Source: an uncultured Oscillospiraceae bacterium | GTDB lineage: Bacteria; Bacillota; Clostridia; Oscillospirales; Oscillospiraceae | DNA length: 64,000 nt | Direction of reading: 5' to 3' | Assembly (NCBI GenBank): GCA_934597175.1 | Contig: CAKTQR010000007.1 | Location: 1-64,000, forward strand | In this document: in pieces, positions 40,423-51,400 of the stretch | Numbering within the stretch: position 1 is the stretch's first letter | Layout of the letters: each line of letters opens with the position of its first letter | The notes under the pieces: generated by a model | Seen by the model: only the letters and a program-made list of their open reading frames with translations | What the model was told of the DNA's origin: nothing | Databases searched by the model: none | Position numbers and translations under genes: made by a program

Positions 40423-41509
40423 CTATAATGTCATCTCCCTTGATTATCAGTTTGTTATGCATGCCCGAGGGCGGTGCTGCGCCGCCGCCGAGCCGCCTGG
40501 AAAGTCCGGCCGCCAGGAAGCTGAGCTTTGCGGCAACAGTGGAGTAATCCATTCTTGTCGGTCCTACGACACCGATAAGTCCCTTAGTATTGTCGCCCAT
40601 ATCGTAGCTTGCTATGACTACGCTGGAGTCTTTAAGCTCCTCGGCGACATTCTCCGGACCAATGAGCACCCTCACCTCCGAATCGCCCTCCATGAGCTCC
40701 TCGGCAGGACCTGTGAGCACATGGCTGCCTTCGGCGAGGTAGCTTATAAGCTTGTGTGCCTTATCCGGGTCACGGTACTCCGGCTGACTTAAAAGTCTAT
40801 TCTCGCCCGTGACATACGCCTCGACCTCATTCTGGCTCGACAGCGTTTCGATAACGAACGAGGCGATCACCGAGGTAAGCCCCATCGTGTCGTCGGCGGC
40901 TCGCTCCGTTGCGGAGATGAGCACAGGCGTTATCTTGTCGTTTTTGATGTTGGTGAAGTTTGCGTTGAAAAGCGCCGAAAGCTTGTTTATCATGCCCTGA
41001 TCAACGGAAACGGGCAGGTGCACGAGCTTATTCTTGACCGTATTATTGCTGAGCATCACAACTATTATAAATGTGTTGGCGTCAATATAGATAAGGTCAA
41101 AGCGGGTGATGACCGCCGGTGCGTATGACGCAAAGGCGAGCGCCGGATAATCCGTCAGCTGCGAGGCGATCTTGCCGACATCGCTCATCATGCTGTCAAG
41201 CTGCATCATCTTGTCGTTGAGGCGGCGGTTTATCTCCTCCGTTTCCTCAAGGGAAAGCTTCTGCTTTTCCATCAGCTCGTTTACATACATTCTGTAGCCT
41301 GCGGGGGTCGGTATCCTGCCTGCCGAGGTGTGCGGCTGCTCAAGGTAGCCCATCTCGGTGAGCTCGGCAAGCTCGTTGCGGATAGTTGCCGACGAACAGC
41401 CGAGGTCGGCAAGCTTCGCTATCGCCTTGCTTCCGACGGGCTCTGCCGTTTTGATGTACTCATCGACGAGGGCGGCAAGTATTTTCTTTTTTCTGTCGCT
41501 GATACCCAT
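40412..41509 (-). CDS. hrcA: Heat-inducible repressor HrcA
   Basis: The 365-residue repressor has a winged HTH (about 1-75; GCSSATIRNELAELTEMGYL) and a GAF-like dimer domain. It binds CIRCE and blocks the heat-shock operon until misfolded protein titrates GroEL. A CIRCE site sits directly before this gene, so it represses itself. AAGGAAG, partly within a third CIRCE half-site, precedes the ATG. Confidence 0.97.
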   Translation of the reverse strand: MGISDRKKKILAALVDEYIKTAEPVGSKAIAKLADLGCSSATIRNELAELTEMGYLEQPHTSAGRIPTPAGYRMYVNELMEKQKLSLEETEEINRRLNDKMMQLDSMMSDVGKIASQLTDYPALAFASYAPAVITRFDLIYIDANTFIIVVMLSNNTVKNKLVHLPVSVDQGMINKLSALFNANFTNIKNDKITPVLISATERAADDTMGLTSVIASFVIETLSSQNEVEAYVTGENRLLSQPEYRDPDKAHKLISYLAEGSHVLTGPAEELMEGDSEVRVLIGPENVAEELKDSSVVIASYDMGDNTKGLIGVVGPTRMDYSTVAAKLSFLAAGLSRRLGGGAAPPSGMHNKLIIKGDDIIDEH

Positions 41510-41521
41510 TTGAGCTTCCTT

Positions 41522-41530
41522 TTAGCACTC
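41522..41530 (-). promoter_or_regulatory. Extra CIRCE half-site at the hrcA start
   Basis: TTAGCACTC at 41522-41530 is an exact CIRCE half-site that lies 14 bases beyond the complete operator and touches the hrcA ribosome-binding site. Confidence 0.55.
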
Positions 41531-41544
41531 AGAATTAAATATTG

Positions 41545-41571
41545 CTGGCACTCTCTTTATCCGAGTGCTAA
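41545..41571 (-). promoter_or_regulatory. CIRCE operator of the heat-shock operon
   Basis: On the minus strand TTAGCACTC (41563-41571), nine bases and GAGTGCCAG (41545-41553): the consensus is TTAGCACTC-N9-GAGTGCTAA, so the second half has one internal change plus one at its end. It overlaps the -10 by two bases. Confidence 0.93.
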
Positions 41572-41598
41572 TATACCATTATTCTGCGCCCTTGTCAA
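41570..41598 (-). promoter_or_regulatory. Promoter of hrcA-grpE-dnaK-dnaJ
   Basis: A perfect TTGACA (41593-41598), a 17-base spacer and TATATT (41570-41575) on the minus strand. This is a strong vegetative promoter held down by the CIRCE site at its start. Confidence 0.88.
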
Positions 41599-41641
41599 GG
41601 CTTTTATTCAAAAACTTGCGTAATTTTTTATATAATTTTAA

Positions 41642-41681
41642 AAACAAAATTTAAGACCTGCCCAACAAAGGGCAGGTCTTA
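41642..41681 (-). terminator. Terminator after rpoD
   Basis: AAGACCTGCCC pairs with GGGCAGGTCTT around six bases; the minus strand runs into a T-rich tract. Confidence 0.8.
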
Positions 41682-41693
41682 GTCGAATTTTAG

Positions 41694-42977
<1,284 letters not shown>

Positions 42978-42981
42978 TGTC

Positions 42982-44724
42982 TTATCCCTCGTATCCTTTA
43001 GTTTCTTTAAGCCTCTCGGCAAGCCGTCTTAAGTCGGCGGAGTCGTCCGCCAGCTCACGCTGCCTTCGTATTCTTGCTATGTAATCTTTAAGCGCCATCT
43101 CGCCGTTGCGCAGTGCCTCGGGCTTTTGCAAAATGCCCGCAAGCAGCGACGCGAGCTCCGGCGTAAGCGACGCCGACAGTGTCGCAGTGCTTATGATGTC
43201 GCCGTTTTCAAACTTCGTTTTGAGCGCCGAGTATATCTGCGCCAGCGCCGGTGAGGAAAACTCCTCGGGTGCGGGCAAGTCCTTGCCCTTAAACAAACCC
43301 TGGTCCAAAAACAGCAGCCTTATGATGCCCTCCTCGGCGGCCGCAGACTCGGGGTTTTCATAGCGAAACTCCTTTTGCCCGGGCTGGAACTGCCGCTCGG
43401 GGTGGCTGAGCTTGTTTTCGTTTTCACGGTATGCCGTGCGCACCGCCCTTTTGTGCCGGCGCTCGACCTCCTGCGCCACGACATCGTTCGGAACGCCCGC
43501 AAGCGAGGCGACCCGCATTGCGTACACCTGCCGCTCGACAGAGCCGGGCAATCGGGCGACCACCTCCGACGCTTCCTTTAAAAACTCGACCTTCTGCTCG
43601 TCGACCGTGAGGTCATATTTATTCGTCACCGTCTGCAAACGGTAATCGATGTGGTTTTCCGACTTCTCCAAGAGATTTCGGAAAGCGTCTGCGCCCTTGA
43701 GCTTTATAAACTCGTCCGGGTCTTTAGCGCCGGTCATGCTCAGGACCTTGACCTTGACATCGAGCTTTTCCAAAAGTCCTATCGCTCGCTGTGAGGCTTT
43801 TTTGCCCGCACCGTCGCTGTCATAGGCGATGACGACCTCGTTTGCAAACCTCGAAATGAGCCTTGCCTGCTCGGCGGTGAGCGATGTGCCCAGCGACGCA
43901 ACGGCGCTGTCGAAGCCCGCCTGATGCATCATGACTACATCTATATTGCCCTCGGCAAGTATTATGTATCCGCTCTTCGACTTTTTAGCCAAATTCATGG
44001 CAAAAAGATTGCGGCTCTTGTTGAACACGAGCGTTTCGGGGCTGTTCATGTATTTTGGCTCACCGTCGCCGAGTATTCTGCCGGAAAAGCCGATAACATC
44101 GCCCCTGACATCGATGACGGGGAACATGAGTCTGCCTCGGAAGGTGTCATAAAACCCGCCGGACTTGCCCTTGCGCACGAGCCCCGCTTCAAAAAGCTCC
44201 TGGTCACGGTAGCCTAAGGCATGCATCGCATTTCTGAGGCTGTCCCAAGTGTCGGGCGCAGCGCCCAAGCCGAAGCGGGTCGCCGTCTGCGGTGTTATCT
44301 GCCTTGCGTTCATATACGCCTGCGCCGCCCTGCCCTCGGGGGATTTTAAGCAGGTGTGGAAAAACCTCGCCGCATCACGGTTCAGGTCGAGCATCCTGCG
44401 CCGTTTTTTGCTCTCGGCGCTGTTTTCCTCCTCGGGGATGGGCATCCCGACCCGCTTTGCCAGAAACTCGACGGCCTCGGGAAAGCTGAGGTTTTCTATC
44501 TCCATTATGAAATTTATCACGCCGCCGCCCTTGCCGCAGCCGAAGCAGTGGTATATCTGCCTGTCCGGCGACACGGAAAACGACGGGGTCTTTTCGCTGT
44601 GGAACGGGCACAGGCCGAACTGGTTTGCGCCCGAGCGCTTGGTCAGGCGCACATAGCCGCTCACGACATCCACTATATCGTTTCTCTCAACAAGCTCCTG
44701 CAAAAATGCTTCCGGAAACGCCAT
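42982..44724 (-). CDS. dnaG: DNA primase
   Basis: The 580-residue primase has the CHC2 zinc ribbon (Cys39, His42, Cys60, Cys63), a TOPRIM core (about 260-340; AEGNIDVVMM, AYDSDGAGKKA) and a C-terminal helicase-binding region. It lays RNA primers at the replication fork. Its message continues into rpoD, the classical macromolecular synthesis pair. Confidence 0.97.
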   Translation of the reverse strand: MAFPEAFLQELVERNDIVDVVSGYVRLTKRSGANQFGLCPFHSEKTPSFSVSPDRQIYHCFGCGKGGGVINFIMEIENLSFPEAVEFLAKRVGMPIPEEENSAESKKRRRMLDLNRDAARFFHTCLKSPEGRAAQAYMNARQITPQTATRFGLGAAPDTWDSLRNAMHALGYRDQELFEAGLVRKGKSGGFYDTFRGRLMFPVIDVRGDVIGFSGRILGDGEPKYMNSPETLVFNKSRNLFAMNLAKKSKSGYIILAEGNIDVVMMHQAGFDSAVASLGTSLTAEQARLISRFANEVVIAYDSDGAGKKASQRAIGLLEKLDVKVKVLSMTGAKDPDEFIKLKGADAFRNLLEKSENHIDYRLQTVTNKYDLTVDEQKVEFLKEASEVVARLPGSVERQVYAMRVASLAGVPNDVVAQEVERRHKRAVRTAYRENENKLSHPERQFQPGQKEFRYENPESAAAEEGIIRLLFLDQGLFKGKDLPAPEEFSSPALAQIYSALKTKFENGDIISTATLSASLTPELASLLAGILQKPEALRNGEMALKDYIARIRRQRELADDSADLRRLAERLKETKGYEG

Positions 44725-44762
44725 GCGTCCTCACCCTCCTTTCCGGAATTGTGCTTCTTATC

Positions 44763-45767
44763 TTATTTGACCGTCCACGACATCGGTATAAACAGCTCGC
44801 TGTATTTCTCCATCGCATAGCCGTCGGTCATGCCCGAGACGAAGTCGCAGGCGGCACGGTCGGCACTCTCCCGCTCGGCTATAGCCTGAAGCTCGTCGGG
44901 CAGCTTCTCGGGGTGCTTGCGGTAGTAGTCGTATATACCGGCAAGTATGCCGTCGACCTTGCTCTCCTCACCCTTGGCGATGGGGTTGGTGTACACATCC
45001 GAGTACATGAAGCTATGGAAAAAGTCCACCGCCTCCTGCATGTAGTCGGACATTTTGATGACGCCGCCGGTGCTGTTTTCGATAAGGTCGGTTATTATCG
45101 AATTTATCCTCTCGCTGTTGCGCTCGCCGCAGCGAACTTGAATTATCTCCGGCACTTGGTCGGCACGGAGGATGCCTGCCCTTATCGTGTCGTCAAGGTC
45201 GTGGTTTATATACGCAATGCGGTCGGCAAGGCGCACGGTGGTCGCTTCGAGCGTATCGCTCGGGTCGCCGTAGGTGTGGTGCAGGATGCCCATGCGGGTC
45301 TCGTAGCAGAGATTGAGTCCCCTGCCGTCCCGCTCAAGGACATCGACCACCCGCAGCGACTGCTCATAGTGCTTGAATCCGCCCTCGTAAAGGCGGTTGA
45401 GCGCTCTCTCGCCTGCGTGGCCGAACGGCGTGTGCCCCAGGTCGTGCCCCAGCGCCATCGCCTCGGTCAGATCCTCGTTTAGGTCAAGCGCCCTCGCTAT
45501 CGTGCGGGCAAGGCGGGAGACCTCAAGCGTGTGCGTGAGCCTCGTGCGGTAATGGTCGCCCTCGGGCTGGAGATACACCTGCGTTTTGTGCTTTAGTCTT
45601 CGGAACGCCTTTGAATGGGTTATCCTGTCGACATCTCGCTGAAAGCAGGTGCGTATATCGCACTCCGTTTCAGGCTCAAGCCGACCCTTTGAATTTTCCG
45701 AAAGCACGCCGTAAGGGCCTATAAACCCGTGCTCGGCGGCCTGTCTTTTCTCTCTCGGACAGCTCAT
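44763..45767 (-). CDS. dgt: Deoxyguanosinetriphosphate triphosphohydrolase-like protein
   Basis: The 334-residue HD-domain protein has RLTHTLEV (His in the metal site), GHDLGHTPFGHAGE (the HD pair) and a late RIAYINHDLDD. It cuts dGTP or other dNTPs to nucleoside and triphosphate. AAAGGAG precedes the ATG. The position just before dnaG and rpoD is frequent in Clostridia. Confidence 0.93.
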   Translation of the reverse strand: MSCPREKRQAAEHGFIGPYGVLSENSKGRLEPETECDIRTCFQRDVDRITHSKAFRRLKHKTQVYLQPEGDHYRTRLTHTLEVSRLARTIARALDLNEDLTEAMALGHDLGHTPFGHAGERALNRLYEGGFKHYEQSLRVVDVLERDGRGLNLCYETRMGILHHTYGDPSDTLEATTVRLADRIAYINHDLDDTIRAGILRADQVPEIIQVRCGERNSERINSIITDLIENSTGGVIKMSDYMQEAVDFFHSFMYSDVYTNPIAKGEESKVDGILAGIYDYYRKHPEKLPDELQAIAERESADRAACDFVSGMTDGYAMEKYSELFIPMSWTVK

Positions 45768-45799
45768 AGTGTTTCTCCTTTCATAAAATGAATTTCATA

Positions 45800-45837
45800 A
45801 AACAAAAGGTATCGGAAAAATGCTTCCAATACCTTTA
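45800..45837 (-). terminator. Terminator after the YigZ-like gene
   Basis: AAAGGTATTGGAA pairs with TTCCGATACCTTT around a short loop; TTGTTTT follows on the minus strand. Confidence 0.72.
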
Positions 45838-45897
45838 TACGACGCAAATTTGTTTTTCCCTTTATTTTTTTGAAAATTTTTTTGAAAAAATAAAATT

Positions 45898-46524
45898 TTA
45901 TTTGATTTTCACCGGCTTGAACTCCTCACCGGTGATTTTTAGCTCACTTGCGCCCGCCGTGACATCCGCTGTGCGCTGCGAAAAGGTGTCGGCCTTGTCC
46001 TCGGGAAGCAGGAGCTTCAGGCACACATCAGCGGAATATTCGATGTCCGCAACGACGCCGCCGTAGGCTGCACACTCGGTCTTGAGCCGCTCAAGCATCG
46101 AATAAGAGCACATTATCTCCGCCTTGACCCAGCGGCGCACGACGCAGATGCCCGCAGCCTCAAGAGCGTCCTTGGCGCTCTTGGTATACGCTCGCAGCAG
46201 TCCGCCCGTGCCTAAAAGCACGCCGCCGAAGTAGCGGGTCACGACACACACGACATTGGTAACGCCCTCACGCTTTATTACCTCAAGCATGGGGATGCCC
46301 GCCGTGCCCTGCGGCTCGCCGTCGTCTGAGTAGCGCACCGCACCGTCTTTAATAATGTAGCACCAGCAGTTGTGGCGGGCGTCGTAAAATTTCTTTTTCA
46401 TCTCGGCGACAAACGCTTTTGCCTCGTCCTCGGTCTCGACATAACGCACATGCCCTAAAAAGCTCGACCGCTTTTCGACAAATTCCGCCTCGCCTGCGCC
46501 TGCGGGGATGAAGTATTCGCTCAA
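45898..46524 (-). CDS. YigZ/IMPACT-family protein
   Basis: The 208-residue protein has the IMPACT-family N-terminal domain (about 15-130; EKRSSFLGHV, DDGEPQGTAGIPML, TRYFGGVLLGTGGL) and a C-terminal EF-G-like alpha-beta domain. The family binds nucleic acid and is linked to translation control, but the exact function is not known. ATGA overlap with hflX, itself a ribosome-acting GTPase, so a joint role at the ribosome is plausible. Confidence 0.9.
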   Translation of the reverse strand: MSEYFIPAGAGEAEFVEKRSSFLGHVRYVETEDEAKAFVAEMKKKFYDARHNCWCYIIKDGAVRYSDDGEPQGTAGIPMLEVIKREGVTNVVCVVTRYFGGVLLGTGGLLRAYTKSAKDALEAAGICVVRRWVKAEIMCSYSMLERLKTECAAYGGVVADIEYSADVCLKLLLPEDKADTFSQRTADVTAGASELKITGEEFKPVKIK

Positions 46525-47819
46525 TCCTCCCAGTCCTCCTTCGGCTCGACATAGCCCGGGATGTAGCGCTTAACACGCCCGAAAATTTCCGGCGGCACGA
46601 TGACCTCCGCCTCAATGCCCTCGTCGGTGTACTCGGTCGACTTGACCGCAGCTTCACGGTTTAATAGATCCATGATGCCCGCATCGGAGTACGGGATCTT
46701 GAGCGTCACATGGTGGCTGCCACGGTCGAGAAGCTCCGAGAGCTTCTCCACGAGCTCCTGCACGCCCTCGCCGCTTTTGGCGGAAAGGCACACGATATCC
46801 TCGCCGTGGGGCAGGATGCCCATGTAAGCGTCGCACTTGTTGAACACCCGGATGCACGGGGTCTGCTCAGCGCCGAGCTGATTTATGAGCGAGTCGACGA
46901 CCCGTGCCTGCTCCTCCCAATCGGGATTGGAGATATCGATAACATGCAGCAGCACATCGGCGTAGGCAAGCTCCTCGAGAGTTGCCTTGAACGCCTCGAT
47001 GAGATGGTGCGGCAGCTTGCGGATAAAGCCGACGGTGTCGGATATGAGCACCTCGGTGAGCTCGTCGATGCGCAGCTTGCGGGTCGTGGTGTCGAGGGTG
47101 TCAAACAGGCGGTCATTTGCCGGAATGTCGGAGTTTGTAAGGCAGTTTAGAAGCGTCGACTTGCCGGCGTTTGTGTACCCCACGAGCGCCACGATGGGCA
47201 TGTCGTTTTTCTCACGCTTGCGGCGCTGGGTGCTGCGCACCTTGCGCACGGCGGCAAGCTCCTCCTCAAGCTTTTGTATCTTGCGGCGGATGTGGCGGCG
47301 GTCGGTCTCAAGCTGCGTTTCGCCCGGGCCTCGAGTGCCGATAGGCGACGAGCCGCCGGAGGCCGTCTGGCGCACGAGGTGCGTCCACATGCCCGTCAGC
47401 CTCGGCAGCAGATATTTATACTGCGCAAGCTCGACCTGAAGCTGACCCTCACGGGTCTGCGCCCGCTGGGCGAAAATGTCCAGAATAAGACCCGAGCGGT
47501 CAAGCACCTTGACCCCGAGTTCCTCGGACAGCACTCTCATCTGCGAGGGTGAAAGCTCGTTATCGAAAACCGCAAGGTCAATGTCGTTTGCGTCTATAAA
47601 CTCCTTGAGCTCGGCTACCTTGCCGTCGCCGATGAAGCTTCTCGGGTCGGGTGTCGGGCGATTTTGCATCATCATGCCGACAGTCTCGCCGCCGGCAGTC
47701 TCGACCAGGGCGGCAAGCTCGTCCATGGAGATATCCGTGGAGCGCTCGGAGATATCCATGCTGCTTGCGGCAAGCCCGCACAGCACGGCTCGTTCGGTTT
47801 TAATTTCGTTGTTTTCCAT
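46521..47819 (-). CDS. hflX: Ribosome-associated GTPase HflX
   Basis: The 432-residue protein has an N-terminal HflX domain, a Gly-rich linker with GSSPIGTRGPGETQLETDRR (about 170-190), and a G domain with GYTNAGKST (G1), DTVGFIRKLP (G3) and NKCD (G4). HflX splits stalled or heat-damaged 70S ribosomes. The start at 47819 has GAGGT eight bases upstream; the frame stays open through the repeat element upstream but that stretch is not family sequence. The first base of element B is only 18 bases before the ATG. Confidence 0.93.
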   Translation of the reverse strand: MENNEIKTERAVLCGLAASSMDISERSTDISMDELAALVETAGGETVGMMMQNRPTPDPRSFIGDGKVAELKEFIDANDIDLAVFDNELSPSQMRVLSEELGVKVLDRSGLILDIFAQRAQTREGQLQVELAQYKYLLPRLTGMWTHLVRQTASGGSSPIGTRGPGETQLETDRRHIRRKIQKLEEELAAVRKVRSTQRRKREKNDMPIVALVGYTNAGKSTLLNCLTNSDIPANDRLFDTLDTTTRKLRIDELTEVLISDTVGFIRKLPHHLIEAFKATLEELAYADVLLHVIDISNPDWEEQARVVDSLINQLGAEQTPCIRVFNKCDAYMGILPHGEDIVCLSAKSGEGVQELVEKLSELLDRGSHHVTLKIPYSDAGIMDLLNREAAVKSTEYTDEGIEAEVIVPPEIFGRVKRYIPGYVEPKEDWED

Positions 47820-47837
47820 AATTACATACCTCACGGT

Positions 47838-48119
47838 TACCCTCGGGTGGCAAGGGGATACATGGTTTTGGCAGGCTGATTTCCGCCCATGCTTCGCTAA
47901 ACCCCTAGTCCATATATCTCCATTATGCCCGTCGGGCTTTATCTTTGCCTGAACGAAAATCAGCTCTGCCAAAACTGCTTCGCACCTGACAGCAGTCAAT
48001 TTTCTTGCGATTTTCGTTCTTCTTTGATGCAGGCGGGTCGTAACCCGCCAAGGCAAAAAGAGCGGAAGGCGCTGAAAAGGGGCGCTGTCAGGCATGCATC
48101 CCCTTGCCACCCGAGGGTA
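47838..48119. repeat. Inverted-repeat element B (about 282 bp, MITE-like)
   Basis: The two ends (47838-47864 and 48093-48119) are nearly perfect inverted copies, beginning TACCCTCGGG and ending CCCGAGGGTA, with one mismatch within 27 bases. The ends start with TA, as in elements moved by IS630/mariner-type transposases. An inner stem joins CTGACAG (47986-47992) to CTGTCAG (48085-48091), and GGCGGGT/ACCCGCC forms a second hairpin. No transposase is present. The gene-free stretch 47820-48180 contains only this element and the rpmE terminator. Confidence 0.75.
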
Positions 48120-48138
48120 TTATATCACAAGTACGACA

Positions 48139-48167
48139 AAAGACCACACCGAAATGATGTGGTCTTT
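48139..48167 (-). terminator. rpmE terminator
   Basis: AAAGACCACA and TGTGGTCTTT pair around a nine-base loop, followed by TTTTG on the minus strand. Confidence 0.75.
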
Positions 48168-48180
48168 GAAGTAATCGTTA

Positions 48181-48381
48181 TTACTTGATGCCGTACTTCT
48201 TATTGAACTTATCAACACGGCCGCTGGTATCAACGAGCTTCTGCTTGCCGGTGTAGAAGGGATGGCACTTGGAGCAGATCTCGACGGTGATGCCGGGACG
48301 GGTAGAGCCGGTCTCGATGGTTGCGCCGCAAGCGCACTTGATAACGGTGGGCTGATAGTTAGGATGGATTCCTGCCTTCAT
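48181..48381 (-). CDS. rpmE: 50S ribosomal protein L31 (zinc-binding type)
   Basis: The 66-residue protein starts MKAGIHPNYQ and has the zinc ligands Cys16, Cys18, Cys36 and Cys39 of the metal-containing L31 form, then HPFYTGKQ. GAGGAG lies ten bases before the chosen ATG; a longer frame begins upstream but would include that site. Confidence 0.96.
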   Translation of the reverse strand: MKAGIHPNYQPTVIKCACGATIETGSTRPGITVEICSKCHPFYTGKQKLVDTSGRVDKFNKKYGIK

Positions 48382-48482
48382 TGTTCTAAATCTCCTCGTC
48401 ATAGGCTGTCTTGAGCATGAAACATGGTTACAAGACGCAAAGTGAATTGTAACACACCGTTACCGGCTTTGCAAGCGTTTTT

Positions 48483-51400
48483 TTAATTTTCCGGCATGAA
48501 AACCGTTTGCCCGGCGTCCAAAAAGTACAGCGCACAGCCCGTGACGGGCTTGCCGGTCATTTTCCCGACGGCAATGGCGTAGGCACGCAGCTGCCCGGCG
48601 TAGCTTTTGGCTCGTTCGTAAAGCGCTTCGCCTCGCACACGGTCGGTCTTGTAGTCGATTATGGTGAGCGCACCGTTTTCCTCGATGCAGCAGTCGATGA
48701 CGCCCTGCAAAAGCACGCTCTCGCCCTCGCCGCCGTCGAAAAAGTCCTCGGCGGGACACAGGATGGAGAACTTGAACTCACGCATGAGCCTGTCGGCGTT
48801 CATTATCCGCTGCCCGAGCTCGGAGGCAAACAGGCGCTCTATCGCCTCGGCGTTCACCGCCTGCGCCTGCCGTTCGGAAATGTGGCGTGATGCGGTTAGG
48901 CGGGCTATCTCGGAGCGGATGCCGTCGAGCGTTCCGGCCTTATTATAGTCAATAAATTGCAGCACCATGTGCGTCGCCGTGCCCCGTTCGGTCGCCGTGA
49001 GGGGCTTATCCTCACGCAGGAAGCTCGGACTTCGGAATGTGCGCTGCACGCTCGGCGCAAGGCTCATTGCCTCGGGGTCGGGCTCGTCGTAGCTTTTAAG
49101 CTCGGTCGCCGTGACCTTGGACGGCAGCGTCTCGGCAACGGGATAGGGGTAGCAAAATTCAAGATTGCGCCGCAGCTTTTCCACGAGCTCCGGGTCTGCC
49201 GCAGCCTCGGTCGTCTCGTCCGCCGGTCTTTCCTCTGCCTGCGCTCTCTCGGGTCTGTAAATGCTCAGGCTCAGGCGCTCGTCCTTATCGGAAAGGGCAG
49301 CATACATGAGCCACGCCGCCGTATTCTGCGCCGTCATGAGTATCTCGGGCGACACGGGGAAGGCTGTGCTCATCATGAGCTTTTGCATTTTCGTCTCGGG
49401 GTCTGACATCGTCGCCGTCATTATAAGCCGCTCCTTGGCTCGGGTCAGCGCAACATATAATAAACGCATTTCCTCGGACAGCATCTCACGGTCCGCCCGC
49501 AGGCTGACGGCGTTTCGCTGCAAGGAGGCGTACTCGATACTGCGGCGGGTGTCCGTGACCTTCGGGCCGAGGCCGAGCTCGGGATGGATGAGCACGGCTT
49601 CACGCAGGTCGGCTCTGTTAAACCTCTTGCTCGTGCCGCACAGGAACACCACGGGAAACTCCAGTCCCTTGGACTTGTGCACGGTCATCATCCGCACCGC
49701 ATTTCCGGCAGCTCCCCTGCCCGGCTCGTCGCCACGCTCGGCAAGGGAATTCAGCCACTCGACAAAGCGGTGCAAGCCTTTAAATCCCGTGGTCTCAAAG
49801 CGCTTTGCGTAGTCACTGAGCAGCATCACATTGTCACGCCTCGTCGCCCCGTCGGTCATGGCAGAGCACACGGCGGCAAGGTCGAGCTTATCGCCGATAT
49901 ACCGCAGCAGCTCGCCGAGCTCCATGTCGGGCGCACACTTACGAAAATCCGTGAGCGTCTCGACAAAGTCGGCGCAGCGGGCGCTGTGCCCGGCGTTTTT
50001 GACAAGTGCGGTGTAAAAATCACTTTTCTTGTCGGCGGCTCGGATCTCCGAAAGCTCGTCGGCGTTAAAGCCGAAAAACGGTGAGCGCAAAGCTGCGATG
50101 AGCGGCACATCCTGATGGGGATTGTCGATAACGGCGAGCAGGCACACGAGTGCCGAGACCTCGACAGAATCGAAAAAGCTGCCGCTGCCGCCGCCCAAGA
50201 CGGGAATGTCGGCGTTTAAAAGCTCACGGCGGAACACCTCGCCGGTGGATGCCATGGAGCGCATTAAAATTACAATATCGCTGTAGCGCAGCGGGCGCTG
50301 CACACCCTTGTCGGCAACGAGCGTTCCCGAGCGCATGAGCGTATGTATCTTTTCGGCGACCGCCTGCGCTTCGAGCGCCGTTTTGTCGGGCGAGTCGTCC
50401 TCGCCGTCGGCGGTTACATCCACGAGCACGAGCTCGGGCTTCGGCACAACGCCGTCATAGTCTGCGCCGCACTTGAGCTCAGCGTTTTCGTCATAATCTA
50501 TCTCGCCCAATTTTGCCGACATGCAGGTGCGGAACACATGGTTTGCGCCCTCGATGACCTCGCCTCTGGAGCGGAAATTTTCCTGAAGCATTATGCGCAC
50601 GGGATCTAAACCCTGCGCTGTGTCGAGGTCTGCGTACGACAGATATTTTTCGGTGAATATCGTGGGGTCGGCAAGGCGGAAGCGGTAGATCGACTGCTTT
50701 ACATCGCCGACCATGAACAGATTCGTCCCGTCCTTCGAAACGGCACGGAAAATTGCGTCCTGCACACGGTTTACATCCTGATACTCGTCGACCATTATCT
50801 CCGTGTAGCGCTGCGAAAGCTCCCGGGCGAGCGGTGTCGGTGCACCCGCTTCATCGGTCAGAAGCCGGGCGGTGAAGTGCTCAAGGTCTGCAAAGTCGAC
50901 CTCGGCACGGCGCTTTTTCTCGGCGGCGTAGGCCTTGTCAAACTCGAGCGTCAGCTCCAAGAGCGCACGCATGGCAGGTGCGGTCTTTTGCATGTCGGAG
51001 GCCAGCTTTTCCTCGGATGCATTCAGCATATCTGCAAGCTTTCCCGCCGCCTTTTTGCAGCTATCCCGCAGAGCTTTGATGTGCTCGGACAGCTCCGGGT
51101 CGGGCGAGTTGCGCAGGGATTTGAACTTCGGGAACTCGATGGGCAGAAACCGCCGTGCTCTGTCCCAGCCTTCGGCGCTCGCCCGGGCAAGGTCACGCAG
51201 ACCGAGGGCGGTCGTACTGAGACTCTCGCCGTAGGCTGCTCCGATTTTCTCGTTTGAATACGCCTTTTGGGCGGCATCCTCCATCGCCTGCGCCCAGAAC
51301 TCGGCGCTTGTCCTGACCGAGCGCAGTATCTCCTGCGCCCACGGCGTTGCGGCGATGTCGTCAGCGCCGACGCTCATCAGCTCTATCTGCCGCTTTGTCC

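Noticed and set aside
36723..41000. Long plus-strand frames opposite dnaJ and dnaK
   Set aside because: Both strands open because of codon bias in highly expressed genes; chaperone genes are certain.
47820..48110. A 97-codon N-terminal extension of HflX
   Set aside because: It lies in the inverted-repeat element; a good ribosome site stands before the ATG at 47819 and HflX family sequence begins there.
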